This document shows, piece after piece, positions 53,694 to 63,337 of a stretch of 64,000 nt of DNA. Made by a program: the position numbers and the translations under genes. The DNA comes from Shinella yambaruensis (lineage in GTDB: Bacteria > Pseudomonadota > Alphaproteobacteria > Rhizobiales > Rhizobiaceae), in assembly GCF_022899355.1 (NCBI RefSeq), contig NZ_JALJCK010000009.1, positions 1 through 64,000 on the forward strand, in the 5' to 3' direction. Below the pieces are notes generated by a model. It had not been told where the DNA came from, did no database searches, and saw only the letters and a program-made list of their open reading frames with translations. How positions within the stretch are numbered: position 1 is the stretch's first letter; each line of letters starts with the position of its first letter.

Positions 53694-53883
53694 TGCAGCT
53701 TCCTGCGTTGCTCTCGCCATATCTCTTGCCCACAGCCCGAACCGGGTCCTCGAATGGATGAGATAGACGCACCATACCTGGCCGGCAACTCCCGATTCGA
53801 CAAACGCTTCCCTTGTGGCTCCGGTGACACAGGGGGGCGTCCAAATTGTGGCGTGCCGCCGGGATGCCCTGCCGGCCGTGCTG

Positions 53884-54603
53884 CTAAAGCGCGGAATGAC
53901 CGAGGAATTTTGCAACGGCCGGCGGTTCGCGCCGCGAGAGGAAATCGCTGGCGGGCTCATCGAGAAGGATCCCGCCCGCCTCCAGGAACATCACCCGGTT
54001 GGCCAGCCGGCGGATGTCTTCCGGCTGGTGGGTGATGAAGAGCATCGTGCTCTTCGTTTCGTCGCGCAGTTCCGCCAGAAGTTTCGCCATCTCCGCCCGC
54101 ATGGCCGGATCGAGCGCGGCGAAGGGTTCATCGAGCAGCAGGATCGGCCGGCGCCGCACGAGGGCGCGGGCGAGCGCCACGCGCTGCCGCTCCCCGCCGG
54201 AGAGCGAGCCCGGCAGGCGCCGCTCGTAGCCGCCGAGGCCGACGCGCGCGAGCGCGGTGAACACGCGCTGGCGCGCCGGCGCGTCCAGCCGCAGCGCGGG
54301 ATCGATGCCGAGGCCGACATTGTCGGCGATCGTCAGGTGCGCAAAGAGGTTGTTGTCCTGGAAGATGATCGAGACCGGCCGTTCCGCGGGGTCCCGCCCT
54401 GCCATGTCTTCGCCGAGCAGCCGGACATCGCCCGAAGCCGGCGCCTGGAAGCCGGCGATCACGTTGAACAGTGTCGATTTTCCCGCGCCCGAGGGGCCTG
54501 CCACGGCGACTGCGGCGCCGGCGGGAATGGCGCAGTCGAAGGAAAGCCGCTTCTCCTCGAAGCGCACGGTGACGTCGGTGAGGCGGATGGCAAGGTCAGG
54601 CAT
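53884..54603 (-). CDS. thiQ: Thiamine ABC transporter ATP-binding protein ThiQ
   Basis: A 239-residue ABC ATPase of the thiamine importer. Walker A is GPSGAGKS (36-43), the signature is LSGGERQRVALARAL and Walker B is ILLLDEPFAALDP. It is the last gene of thiB-thiP-thiQ and overlaps thiP by eight bases, with the ATG inside the thiP end. The upstream TPP riboswitch and the binding protein support thiamine specificity. Confidence 0.93.
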   Translation of the reverse strand: MPDLAIRLTDVTVRFEEKRLSFDCAIPAGAAVAVAGPSGAGKSTLFNVIAGFQAPASGDVRLLGEDMAGRDPAERPVSIIFQDNNLFAHLTIADNVGLGIDPALRLDAPARQRVFTALARVGLGGYERRLPGSLSGGERQRVALARALVRRRPILLLDEPFAALDPAMRAEMAKLLAELRDETKSTMLFITHQPEDIRRLANRVMFLEAGGILLDEPASDFLSRREPPAVAKFLGHSAL

Positions 54604-56221
54604 CGGCGCTTTGGCTTTCGGTCGGGCGCTCCGCCGTGGTCGAGGGTAGCGTCAGGAGAAGGCATATCACGCCGAGCAGCAGCGCGATGCCGGCGGCGTC
54701 CGCCGTGCGATAGCTCGCCATGCGGGAGAAAAGCAGCCAGGGCAGGGTGACGAAGCCTTCCGCGCCGAAAATGGCGACGGCGCCGAGATCGCCGAGCGAC
54801 AGCGCCATGGCGAAGGCGAAGGCCGTTAGCAGCGGCTTCTTCAGGGCCGGCAGGTCGATCCATCGCAGGCGATGCAATCCGGTGGCGCCGAGGCTGAGCG
54901 CGAGCCGGGCGGTGCGCGAAAGGTGGGTGCGATAGGCCGGCTCCAGCACGCGCACGACGAAGGGCAGCGCCATCAGCGCGTTGAGGACGGTGACGACGGC
55001 GGGGGCGAAGCGCCCGGTCTCGCCGAAAGTCCTCAGCACGAGGAACCAGCCCGTGGCGACGACGACCGGCGGCACGAGCAGGATGAGCGAGCCGACTGCC
55101 GGCAGTGCGCGGCCCATCAGCCGCGTCGCGATGCCCGCCTCGCCCGTTTCGGCAAGTCGCGGCACGAGCACGATGGGCAGCGCGATCGCGAGGCTGAGGC
55201 AGGCCGAGGCGAAGGAAATGGCGAGGCTGGTAAGGAGCGCCCGGTGCAGCAGCGGATCGAGCGCCAGTCGGACGAGATCGGCGGAAAGGCCCGAGACGAG
55301 GGTGGCGGCGAGCGGGGCGGCGGTGAAGAGGGTGAAGAGAAGGATGACAAGGCCATCGGGGAGGCGGCGCCCGCGGCCGTCGAAACGGCGGATGGCGCGG
55401 CCCGCCGTCATGCCTTCCTCGGGCGGGCGGCCGAACAGCGAGATCAGCCAGAGCAGGCTTGCCGTGACGAGGATTTGCAGGAAGGCGAGCAGCACGGCGC
55501 GCTCCGGGTCGAAATCGAAGCGCAGCGCCTGGTAGATCGCCACTTCGATCGTGGTCGCCGCCGGTCCGCCGCCGAGCGTCAGCACGATGGTGAAGCTCGT
55601 CGCGCAGAGCATGAAGACGAGGCCGGCGATGCCCGGCAGGACCCGCCGGATCACCGGCCATTCGATGAGCCGGAAGACCGCGCCGCCGCCCATGCCGAGA
55701 TTGGCGGAGGTCAGCCAGTATTCCGCCGGAATGCGGTCGAGGGCCGCCAGCAGGAAGCGCGCGGCGAGCGGCAGGTTGAAGAAGACGTGGGCGATCAGGA
55801 TGCCGGCAAGCCCGTAGACACTGACCGGGCTCTGCAGCCCGGCAAGCCCGAGCAGGTCGTTGACGACGCCCTGCCGGCCCCAGATCTCGATGACGCCGAG
55901 CGCGGCGACCAGCGCCGGCAGGCCGAGCGGTACGACGGACAGCCGGATGATCCAGACGCGGCCCGGAAAATCCCGCTGCCGGGCGAGCGCCCGGGCGACG
56001 GGAATGGCGAGGAGGACGGACAGCAGCGTGGAGAGCGTCGCCTGCAGCAGCGTGAACCGCGCGACGCGTCCGATATAGGCATCGAGGAGCGGCGCGCCGG
56101 CGCCGGGGCCGGCATGGGCGAGAAGCACGGCCGTCGCCGCGCCGACGAAGGCGAGCACGGTGCCGAGGGCGAGGCCCCCGGCGACACGCAGCGTCCGTCG
56201 CTCAGTGCGGGCGAAGATCAC
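54596..56221 (-). CDS. thiP: Thiamine ABC transporter permease ThiP
   Basis: A 541-residue permease with two BPD-type permease domains in one chain (about 45-290 and 335-520), typical of ThiP. The EAA-like loops are LIEWPVIRRVLPGIAGL in the first half and SLGATGLHRLRWIDLPALKK in the second. About twelve hydrophobic segments. It starts two bases after the thiB stop (with no overlap) and its end overlaps thiQ. Confidence 0.93.
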   Translation of the reverse strand: MIFARTERRTLRVAGGLALGTVLAFVGAATAVLLAHAGPGAGAPLLDAYIGRVARFTLLQATLSTLLSVLLAIPVARALARQRDFPGRVWIIRLSVVPLGLPALVAALGVIEIWGRQGVVNDLLGLAGLQSPVSVYGLAGILIAHVFFNLPLAARFLLAALDRIPAEYWLTSANLGMGGGAVFRLIEWPVIRRVLPGIAGLVFMLCATSFTIVLTLGGGPAATTIEVAIYQALRFDFDPERAVLLAFLQILVTASLLWLISLFGRPPEEGMTAGRAIRRFDGRGRRLPDGLVILLFTLFTAAPLAATLVSGLSADLVRLALDPLLHRALLTSLAISFASACLSLAIALPIVLVPRLAETGEAGIATRLMGRALPAVGSLILLVPPVVVATGWFLVLRTFGETGRFAPAVVTVLNALMALPFVVRVLEPAYRTHLSRTARLALSLGATGLHRLRWIDLPALKKPLLTAFAFAMALSLGDLGAVAIFGAEGFVTLPWLLFSRMASYRTADAAGIALLLGVICLLLTLPSTTAERPTESQSADA

Positions 56222-56222
56222 G

Positions 56223-57230
56223 CTACCTGGCGCTCATCGCCGCCAGCCATTCGTCGATCCAGGCCTTGCGGTTGGCCGCGACCTCGTCCGACGGCATCAG
56301 GAAGGTCTTTTCCGGCTTCACCAGCGCGTCGAAGGCGGCCGGCAGCGGGTTCTTCGTCTTCGCGGTCGGCATCATCCAGTTGGTCTCCGGGATGATCGAC
56401 TGGAAGTCCGGGCCGGTCATGAAGGTCAGGAATTGGCGGGCAAGGTCCTTGTCGTCGGCGGTGCGCGTCAGGCCGGCGACCTCGATCTGCACGTAGTGGC
56501 CCTCGGAGAAGGCGGCGGCCTTGTAGCGCTCGGTCTGTTCCGCGATGACGTGGTAGGCCGGCGAGGTCGTGTAGGACAGCACCATCGGCGCCTCGCCCTT
56601 GGTGAAGAGGCCGTAGGCTTCCGACCAGCCGGGCGTGACGGTCAGCACGCGGTCCTTCAGCTTGCCCCACGCCTCGCCCGCCTTGTCGCCATAGACCGAC
56701 TTCACCCAGAGCAGGAGGCCGAGACCCGGCGTCGAGGTGCGCGGATCCTCGATGACGATCTTCTGCGAGGGATCGCCCTCGACCAGCTCCTTCAGGCTCG
56801 CCGGCGGGTTCTTGAGCGTCTCGCTGTCATAGACGACGGCGAAATGGCCGTAGTCGTAGGGCAGGAACGTATCATCGGAGAAACCGCCGGGCACGGTGAG
56901 GTCGGCCGGCGAAAGGCCGTGCGCCTCGAAGAGGCCGGTCGCCTTGGCCTCGGTGATCAGGTTGGTGTCGAGGCCGAGCACCAGGTCGGCCTTCGTGCCC
57001 TCGCCTTCGAGTTTCAGGCGCGTCAAAAGTTCGACGCCGTCGGCGACGCCGACCCACTCGACGGTGCAGCCGCAGGTCTTTTCGAAGGCTTCCTTGACCT
57101 TGGGGCCGGGGCCCCATTCGGCGACGAAGCTCTCATAGGTGTAGACGGTCAGCGTCTTTTCCTGCGCGAGCGCGGGAAAGGCGAGGGAAACGGCGAGTGC
57201 CGCGATGGTGGAAAGAGAAGTCTTGCGCAT
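56223..57230 (-). CDS. thiB: Thiamine ABC transporter substrate-binding protein ThiB
   Basis: A 335-residue periplasmic thiamine-binding protein with signal peptide [22 protein letters not shown]. The mature start [32 protein letters not shown] is the ThiB/TbpA pattern, and TNWMMP near the C terminus is typical. The start opens the signal peptide and follows AAGGAGGC; a seven-residue longer form (ATG at 57251) is possible. First gene of thiBPQ, with a TPP riboswitch 50 bases upstream. Confidence 0.95.
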   Translation of the reverse strand: MRKTSLSTIAALAVSLAFPALAQEKTLTVYTYESFVAEWGPGPKVKEAFEKTCGCTVEWVGVADGVELLTRLKLEGEGTKADLVLGLDTNLITEAKATGLFEAHGLSPADLTVPGGFSDDTFLPYDYGHFAVVYDSETLKNPPASLKELVEGDPSQKIVIEDPRTSTPGLGLLLWVKSVYGDKAGEAWGKLKDRVLTVTPGWSEAYGLFTKGEAPMVLSYTTSPAYHVIAEQTERYKAAAFSEGHYVQIEVAGLTRTADDKDLARQFLTFMTGPDFQSIIPETNWMMPTAKTKNPLPAAFDALVKPEKTFLMPSDEVAANRKAWIDEWLAAMSAR

Positions 57231-57281
57231 CCGCGCCTCCTTGCTGTTCACAAAACGGGAGTAGGGCGCTGGATGTGCCGT

Positions 57282-57369
57282 CTAATCCCTCCGCCGGTAC
57301 GAGCCGGATCAGGTTCTTCGGGTTGGCGAAACCGCCTCTCAGCCGGAGGAAAGAACCCCGGGCACCCCG
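57282..57369 (-). promoter_or_regulatory. TPP (THI box) riboswitch
   Basis: Read on the minus strand, the element opens with GGGGTGCC, has GCTGAGA (57337-57343) in the pyrimidine-binding arm, ACCC, then GAACCTGATCCGG (57304-57316) in the pyrophosphate-binding arm, and ends TACCGGCGGAGGGATTAG. These are all the conserved blocks of the thiamine pyrophosphate riboswitch. It lies in the thiBPQ leader and should shut the operon off when thiamine pyrophosphate is plentiful. Confidence 0.96.
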
Positions 57370-57480
57370 TTAGAGCAAGGCAAGGCATAATCCTGCGCGA
57401 GGCGGCGCGCAAGGGGCAAGCGGAAGGCTGGTGCTGGCGCCAGGCTTGGTTCGATGACACACATCACCCCGCCTTCTGTC

Positions 57481-57565
57481 GTCATCCTCGGGTTTAACCC
57501 GAGGATCCACGCGTCATCCGCGACTGTGGATGGTCGGGTCAGGCCCGACCATGACGGAGGAGAGG
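57481..57565. repeat. Intergenic double-palindrome repeat, copy 3
   Basis: ATCCTCGGGTTTAACCCGAGGAT (first arm) and GGTCGGGTCAGGCCCGACC (second arm) are separated by ccacgcgtcatccgcgactgtggat. The same structure is seen at 22325, 52065 and 63338. It fills most of the gap between the riboswitch and puuB. Confidence 0.75.
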
Positions 57566-57623
57566 TTGGCGGACTTCGCCAATAATCCGAGGGCTCGCGC
57601 AAGCGCGACTTGTCCATTCGGCC

Positions 57624-58931
57624 TCAAAGGCCGAAGGCGTCCTTGAACTGGTACCACCAGGAGCCGATGGTGGAATATTGCGCGCGGAACATGCGCCCGC
57701 CCGGGAAGGGGATCCAGGGCAGTTTCTCGAACTGGCTGAAACGCGAGAGGTCGCCGTCGATCGCCTCGCTGAGGATGCGGCCGAAGAGATGCGAGCCGGT
57801 GACGCCGTGGCCGCTGTAGCCATGGGCGAAATAGGTGTTCTTGCCGATCTTGCCCATCTGCGGCACGCGCGAGAAGGAGAGGGCGAAATTGCCGCTCCAG
57901 GCATAATCGATCTTCACGCCCTTCAACGAGGGGAAGACCTTTTCGAGGTTCGGGCGAATCTTAGCCCTGACGTCGGCCGGGTCCGTGCCGCCGTAGACGG
58001 TGCCGCCGCCGAAGATCATGCGCTTGTCGGCCGACAGGCGGAAATAATCGAGGATGTAGCGCACGTCCTCCACGCACATGTCGCTCGGGATCAGCGCATC
58101 GGCGCGCTCGGCGCCGAGCGGCTCGGTGGCGATCATCTGGGTGGAGACCGGCATGACGCGCGAAACCAGCTTCGGCACGACATGGCCGAGATAGGCATTG
58201 CCGCAGATGACGGCGACATTTGCCGTGACGCTGCCCTTTGCCGTGTGGATGACGGGCTTTTCCGCCTCGTGCTCGACACGGGTGACGGGCGACTGCTCGT
58301 AGATCACGCCGCCGAGCGTCTCCAGCGCCCTGGCCTCGCCAAGCGTGAGGTTGAGCGGGTGCATGTGGCCGCCGGTCGTATCCAGCATGCCGCCGATATA
58401 GGCGTCGGTGTTGACGAGCTTTCGCATCGCCGCCTTGTCGAGCATCTGGTGGTCGTCCATGCCGTAGCTCTTCCACAGCGCCTTTTTGTGCTCGAGGTCC
58501 TTCATGTGGGCGGGCGTGTAGGCGGCGTAGATGTTGCCGTCCTTTAGGTCACAATCGATATCATACTGCGAGACCAGGCGGCGGATGATCCTGCCGCCCT
58601 CCTGCACGAGACCGCCGACGAAGGCGCCGGCCTGATCGCCGTAGCGGCGCTTGATCGTGTCAAGACTGGCATTGAGGCCGTTGACGATCTGGCCGCCATT
58701 GCGCCCCGAAGCGCCCCAGCCGATGCCCGCCCCCTCGACCATCACCACCTTGTAGCCCTTTTCGGCAAGGTGGATGGCGGTGGAAAGACCGGAATAGCCG
58801 GCGCCGAGCACGGCGACATCGGCCGTGACCGCACCCTCGAGCGCTTTCGGCGTGCGGATGATGTTGCGCGAGGCGGCGTAGTAGCTGTCGGGATAGGTGC
58901 CGTCGCCGGCATAGGATTGCGTGTTGGCCAT
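57624..58931 (-). CDS. puuB: Gamma-glutamylputrescine oxidase-like FAD oxidoreductase
   Basis: A 435-residue DAO-family flavoprotein with the Rossmann loop GAGYSG (residues 43-48) and ASGRNGGQIVNG as the second FAD-contacting segment, plus the C-terminal GYSGHGVTGSH motif. It oxidises gamma-glutamylputrescine in the Puu pathway. It overlaps puuA by one base (TGATG), which supports the pathway assignment, although the enzyme class could accept other amines. The frame continues upstream through puuA only as a shadow. Confidence 0.9.
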   Translation of the reverse strand: MANTQSYAGDGTYPDSYYAASRNIIRTPKALEGAVTADVAVLGAGYSGLSTAIHLAEKGYKVVMVEGAGIGWGASGRNGGQIVNGLNASLDTIKRRYGDQAGAFVGGLVQEGGRIIRRLVSQYDIDCDLKDGNIYAAYTPAHMKDLEHKKALWKSYGMDDHQMLDKAAMRKLVNTDAYIGGMLDTTGGHMHPLNLTLGEARALETLGGVIYEQSPVTRVEHEAEKPVIHTAKGSVTANVAVICGNAYLGHVVPKLVSRVMPVSTQMIATEPLGAERADALIPSDMCVEDVRYILDYFRLSADKRMIFGGGTVYGGTDPADVRAKIRPNLEKVFPSLKGVKIDYAWSGNFALSFSRVPQMGKIGKNTYFAHGYSGHGVTGSHLFGRILSEAIDGDLSRFSQFEKLPWIPFPGGRMFRAQYSTIGSWWYQFKDAFGL

Positions 58932-60280
58932 CAGACGATTTCCAGATAGGCGCTGAATTCGAAGTCGGTCACCTGTTCGGCAAAACCGGCGATCTCCTGC
59001 CGCTTGCAGGCGATCAGCATGGAGCGAAGGTCGGTGTCGAAGATCTCCGAGACGATCGCGCCGTTCTCGAAGGCGGTGACGGCCGAACCCCATTCCGAGG
59101 GAATGCGCGGCAGCTGCGATTGATAGGCGCGACCCGAAACCGGCGCCGGCGGCTCCCAGGTGTTGCGGATGCCGACGAGGGCGGCGCCGAGAATGCCGGC
59201 CATGACGAGATAGGGGTTTGCGTCCGCGCCGGCGACGCGGTGCTCGATGCGCCGCGCCTTGTTGCTGCCGCCGGGAATACGGATGGCGGCGGTGCGGTTC
59301 TCGTAGCCCCAGGAGACGGAGGTCGGCGCGTGCGTGTCGGGGCGCAGGCGGCGGTAGGAGTTGAAGTGCGGCGCGAAGAGCAGCGTCGATTCCGCCATGC
59401 CGCGCGTCAGGCCCGCGACGGCGTGTTTCATGATGTCGGAGCCTTCGGGCGTGCCGTTGTCGAAGACGTTGTTGCCGTCTTCGTCGATCAGGCTGAAATG
59501 CATGTGCATGCCGCTGCCCGAGCGCATGCCGTAGGGTTTTGCCATGAAGGTGGCGGCAAAGCCGTGCTTGCGCGCGACGCCCTTGATGATGCGCTTGAAG
59601 AACAGCGCGTCGTCGGCGGCCTTCAACGGGTCGTCGGAATGCATCAGGTTGATTTCGAACTGGCCGATGCCGTTTTCCGCGACGGCCGAATCCGCCGGCA
59701 CGTTCTGCCGCTCGCATTCCGCATAGACGTCGGAGAAGAACTGGCCGAAATCGTCGAGCTCGTCGATCGAAAGGATGGCGTCGGAATCGAGCCGCTTGCC
59801 GGTATAGGGCGAGATCGGCGGCTCGGCATGGTCGGGCTCGGCGTCGATCAGGTAGAATTCCATTTCCGAGGCGACGACGGGGCGCAGGCCCAGTTCGTGG
59901 TACTGCCGGACGATGTTGGCGAGCGCCTGGCGCGGATCGGCGAGGAAGGGGGTGCCGTCCTCCTTGAACAGCCAGAGCGGCACGACGGCCGACGGCTTCA
60001 GCGTCCAGTTGACGGGCAGTGCGCCGCGGCCGGTCGGGCTGCAGATGCCGTCCATGTCGCCCGAGGCGAAGACATGGCTGGAGCCGACGATATCCTCGCC
60101 CCACACGTCCACGCCCACGATGGACAGCGGCATGCGGATGCCGCCCTTTAGCACTTTTTCCGCCTGCCCGACGGGCACGCGCTTGCCGCGCAGGATGCCG
60201 TTCAGGTCGCAGACCACGGCCTGGATGCTCTCCACGCCGTCGGCATTGATCAGCCAATTGGCATCGTCGTTCGGAGTCAT
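58931..60280 (-). CDS. puuA: Gamma-glutamylputrescine synthetase-like glutamine synthetase
   Basis: A 449-residue glutamine synthetase family ligase. Visible blocks are VASEMEFYLID (catalytic glutamates), NGIGQFEINLMHSDD, GSGMHMHFSL and a C-terminal RVAGADANPYLVMAGIL. In the Puu route it attaches glutamate to putrescine using ATP. Co-transcribed with puuB and divergent from a GntR regulator. The start is the ATG of MTPNDDANWLINADG; an in-frame ATG six codons upstream exists but lies in the regulatory gap. Confidence 0.9.
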   Translation of the reverse strand: MTPNDDANWLINADGVESIQAVVCDLNGILRGKRVPVGQAEKVLKGGIRMPLSIVGVDVWGEDIVGSSHVFASGDMDGICSPTGRGALPVNWTLKPSAVVPLWLFKEDGTPFLADPRQALANIVRQYHELGLRPVVASEMEFYLIDAEPDHAEPPISPYTGKRLDSDAILSIDELDDFGQFFSDVYAECERQNVPADSAVAENGIGQFEINLMHSDDPLKAADDALFFKRIIKGVARKHGFAATFMAKPYGMRSGSGMHMHFSLIDEDGNNVFDNGTPEGSDIMKHAVAGLTRGMAESTLLFAPHFNSYRRLRPDTHAPTSVSWGYENRTAAIRIPGGSNKARRIEHRVAGADANPYLVMAGILGAALVGIRNTWEPPAPVSGRAYQSQLPRIPSEWGSAVTAFENGAIVSEIFDTDLRSMLIACKRQEIAGFAEQVTDFEFSAYLEIV

Positions 60281-60294
60281 GGTTCCCTTCCGTA

Positions 60295-60319
60295 TCACAT
60301 AATTATTTTTGTGATCACA
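60295..60319. promoter_or_regulatory. Operator candidate between puuA and the GntR gene
   Basis: TGTGATCACA (60310-60319) is a perfect 10-bp palindrome, and the nearby ATCACA (60295-60300) pairs with TGTGAT (60310-60315) across nine bases. The region is unusually AT-rich for this window. It lies 15-39 bases upstream of the puuA start and about 100 bases from the GntR start. Confidence 0.55.
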
Positions 60320-60416
60320 TTTTCAAAATATGCACACTTTCTTGTCGGGGGTCAAGCTGCTAGAACCTGTCACAAAGCATAGGATAGCATCTGGCAGCCT
60401 TTCGTGGAGGGATGGA

Positions 60417-61112
60417 TTGGGCAACTTGGCGCTTGAGCCGCTGGACCGGCCGGAAGGCATGACGACGCATGAATATGCGCATCGGCGCCTGCGCCAGGCC
60501 ATCATGGTCGGCTCGATCCGGCCGGGGGAATCGCTGACGATCCGCGGCATCGCCGAGGCGATGGAGAGTAGCCCGACGCCGGTGCGCGAGGCGCTGCGCC
60601 GCCTTTCCTCCGAAGGCGCGCTGCGCGTGCTCGACAACAGGCGCATCATGGTGCCGCGCATGACGGCGGACCGGTTCAGCGAGCTCGTCTCGCTGCGCTC
60701 GGTGCTGGAGCAGCACGCCGCCCGCCGGGCGGTGCCGCACATCACGGAGCGCCGGATCGACCGGCTGGAAGAGATCGACAGGGCGCAGGACGAGGCGATC
60801 GCCCGCAAGGACAATGCCAACGCGCTGCTCCTGAACCAGGAATTCCATCGCGCGCTCTACACCGCCAATCCCGAGCAGGTGATCCTGCCGATGGTGGAGA
60901 GCATCTGGCTCCAGCTCGGCCCCTTCCTCGGCATCGCCATGGAGCATGTCGCCCAGCTCTATTTCGTCGATCGCCATCAGGAGGCCATCGCCGCGCTGCG
61001 CAAGCGCGACGAGGACGCAGTCGCGGCGGCGATCAAGGCCGATATTTCCGAAGGCATCGGCGGTTTCGAGCGGGCGGCGATCGAGAACCTGCTGCGGCTC
61101 GCCGGGCAGTAG
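60417..61112 (+). CDS. GntR family transcriptional regulator (FadR subfamily)
   Basis: A 231-residue regulator with an N-terminal winged HTH (HRRLRQAIMVGSIRPGESLTIRGIAEAMESSPTPVREALRRLSSEGALRV) and a C-terminal FCD-type helical ligand domain with the metal-binding histidines expected in NQEFHRALY. I chose the TTG because GGAGG lies exactly six bases upstream; a longer ATG start at 60330 lacks a site. It is divergent from puuAB with palindromic sites between them. Confidence 0.87.
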   Translation: MGNLALEPLDRPEGMTTHEYAHRRLRQAIMVGSIRPGESLTIRGIAEAMESSPTPVREALRRLSSEGALRVLDNRRIMVPRMTADRFSELVSLRSVLEQHAARRAVPHITERRIDRLEEIDRAQDEAIARKDNANALLLNQEFHRALYTANPEQVILPMVESIWLQLGPFLGIAMEHVAQLYFVDRHQEAIAALRKRDEDAVAAAIKADISEGIGGFERAAIENLLRLAGQ

Positions 61113-61113
61113 C

Positions 61114-61821
61114 CTAATTCACGCTCACCGTGTCGCCGCAAGACACCTTGCCCGGCGCGACGACCTTTGCCAGCACGCCGAAGCCGCCGCCGCCATGTTT
61201 GGCAATCGCATGCAGCACATCCTTGTCGAAGGGGATGCCCGGCTGTCCAAGGGCGGTGAAGGCGCAGCGCGCGCAGGGTTCGGTGATCTCGACGACCGTC
61301 TCGCCGATGCCGAGCCTGCGGCCGACGAGACGCTGCTCGACGAAATCGGCATCGCCGTCATCGGTGCCGATCAGGATGTTCGGCCGAAAGCGCCTGGTAT
61401 CGATGACGGCGTCCGGCAGCAGCGCTTGCAGGCGTGCCAGCGAAGACGTGGTCAGGATGTGCAGGTGCCCGCGATCGTAGCGCGGTGCGGTATCCGCCGC
61501 GCCGAAACACAGGAACCGGACGGGAAATCCGAGATGATCCGAGGCAACCCTGTCGGCCGACGGCGAGGGAACGCCATGCCAGGCCATGGCGTCGAGGCTG
61601 ATCTCCGGCCTGTCGGTTTCCAGCCGGGAGCGAAGCGCCGGGACAGGTCTCCAGCGCTTTTCCTTTTCCGGCGCCGCGACGGCTGCGCCGTCCGCTTCGA
61701 AAAGACCCCATTGCCGGTCTCCGACAACGCCGGTGTCGTCGATATCGACGGTTTCGAGCCGCTCGCCGGTCAGAGAGCTGACCGGATAACGCCAGAGTTC
61801 GCTTGCCACGCCAAGCCGCAT
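61114..61821 (-). CDS. MOSC domain protein
   Basis: A 235-residue protein with an N-terminal MOSC beta-barrel domain (LWRYPVSSLTGERLETVDIDDTGVVGDRQWGLFEADG) and the C-terminal MOSC sulfur-carrier domain containing the conserved cysteine in EPCARCAFTALG. Such proteins handle molybdenum cofactor sulfuration or similar. The ATG of MRLGVASELWRYP follows AAGGAAG by six bases; an ATG five codons upstream is possible. It ends within two bases of the convergent GntR gene. Confidence 0.9.
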   Translation of the reverse strand: MRLGVASELWRYPVSSLTGERLETVDIDDTGVVGDRQWGLFEADGAAVAAPEKEKRWRPVPALRSRLETDRPEISLDAMAWHGVPSPSADRVASDHLGFPVRFLCFGAADTAPRYDRGHLHILTTSSLARLQALLPDAVIDTRRFRPNILIGTDDGDADFVEQRLVGRRLGIGETVVEITEPCARCAFTALGQPGIPFDKDVLHAIAKHGGGGFGVLAKVVAPGKVSCGDTVSVN

Positions 61822-61986
61822 CCCGCTTCCTTTCAAAGGTCTCGTCCTGTCCTGACGCTATCGCTCCATGCTGCCCGTGTCGACCTCTCCCTGCCCATGC
61901 CTCCGCGATGCAGCCAAGCGGCTTGCATCTCGCATTCGGCCCATGCAATGGATCAGGACATGTGACTATGGATGTGGGGCAGGCAG

Positions 61987-63240
61987 ATGAAGACGGATGT
62001 CATTGTTCTCGGCGCGGGGGTGGTCGGCATCTCGACCGCGATCCATCTCGTCCGGCGCGGCAAATCGGTCGTGCTCGTCGACCGGCGCGGGGCGGCGGAA
62101 GAGACCTCCTACGGCAATGCCGGCCTCATCCAGCGCGAGGGCGTCTTCCCCTATGGCTTCCCGCACGATTTCGGCGCGCTCTTCCGCTATGCGCTGAACA
62201 ACACGATCGACGCCCACTATCACCCTTCGGCGATCCCCGGCATCATTCCGTTCCTTGCCCGCTACTGGTGGCATTCCGGCTTCCGCCAGCACCAGAGCAT
62301 CGCCCATCTCTATGCGCCGCTCATCGAGAACTCGATTTCCGAACATGCGGACCTCATCGCCGCCTCCGGCGCGGAGGAACTCATCCGCAAGGACGGCTGG
62401 ATGAAGGTTTTCCGCACGGAGAAGGAGAGGGACAAGGCCTATGCGGATGCGGAGAAATTGTCCGCCAATTTCGGCGTCAACCATCAGAAGCTGACGACGC
62501 GGGAGGTGGCGGAGGCCGAACCCTCCATCCGCGCCGAGCTCACCGGGGGTCTGCGCTGGACCGACCCGTGGTCGATCCTCGATCCGCAGAGCCTGTTGAA
62601 GCGCTACCTCGCCTATTTCGAGTCGCTCGGCGGCCAGCTGAAATCGGGCGATGCGGCGACCATCGAACATGTTCTCGAAGGCGAGGGATGGCGCATCGCC
62701 ACCCCTGAAGGCCCGCTCGAGGGCAAGGAAGTCGTGGTCGCGCTCGGCCCCTGGGCCGATACGGTGACGCGCAAGCTCGGCTACCGGTTCCCGCTTGCCG
62801 TCAAGCGCGGCTATCATATGCATTACGGCACGGAAGAAGGCGCGAGGCTCAACAACTGGGTGCTCGATGCCGAGCGCGGCTATTTCCTCGCGCCCATGCT
62901 GCGCGGCATCCGCCTGACGACGGGCGCCGAATTCGCGAAGCGCGACACGCGCAAGACCCCCGTCCAGCTGCGCCGGGCGGAGAAGGTGGCGCGCGAGTTC
63001 TTCCCGCTCGCCGAACGGCGTGACGAGGAGCCCTGGATGGGCGCCCGCCCCTGCACGCCGGACATGATGCCGATCATCGGCAAGGCCCCGCGCCACGCCG
63101 GCCTCTGGTTCGCCTTCGGCCACGCCCATCACGGCATGACGCTGGGCCCGATCACCGGCCGCGTGCTGGCGGAAAAGATGCTGGGCGAGCGGACGGTGAT
63201 CAATATCGGGCCGTATCGGCCGGAGCGGTTCATCGCCTGA
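61987..63240 (+). CDS. D-amino acid dehydrogenase-like FAD oxidoreductase (DadA family)
   Basis: A 417-residue DAO-type flavoprotein with GAGVVG (residues 9-14) near the N terminus, SYGNAGLIQREGVFPYG as the second FAD contact and GARPCTPDMMPIIGKAPRH plus HAHHGMTLGPITG near the C terminus, the typical signature of D-amino acid dehydrogenases. Substrate is unknown: it may be a D-amino acid or a hydroxyproline/glycine-type amine. Start at the ATG after GGGGCAGGC. Convergent with the Lrp gene downstream. Confidence 0.88.
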   Translation: MKTDVIVLGAGVVGISTAIHLVRRGKSVVLVDRRGAAEETSYGNAGLIQREGVFPYGFPHDFGALFRYALNNTIDAHYHPSAIPGIIPFLARYWWHSGFRQHQSIAHLYAPLIENSISEHADLIAASGAEELIRKDGWMKVFRTEKERDKAYADAEKLSANFGVNHQKLTTREVAEAEPSIRAELTGGLRWTDPWSILDPQSLLKRYLAYFESLGGQLKSGDAATIEHVLEGEGWRIATPEGPLEGKEVVVALGPWADTVTRKLGYRFPLAVKRGYHMHYGTEEGARLNNWVLDAERGYFLAPMLRGIRLTTGAEFAKRDTRKTPVQLRRAEKVAREFFPLAERRDEEPWMGARPCTPDMMPIIGKAPRHAGLWFAFGHAHHGMTLGPITGRVLAEKMLGERTVINIGPYRPERFIA

Positions 63241-63337
63241 AAGCGATTGCGTGGTATCAAAGCGTCGTTGGAGCGAGGAGTGTCGCCCAGCCTGATCCCA
63301 TCGGTCGCCATCACCCACCGCGCTCACCCCACCCTCC

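Noticed and set aside
57624-60257. Apparent 877-residue fusion of puuB with upstream sequence
   Set aside because: The upstream part is an out-of-phase reading of puuA. The puuB start at 58931 follows the puuA stop directly.
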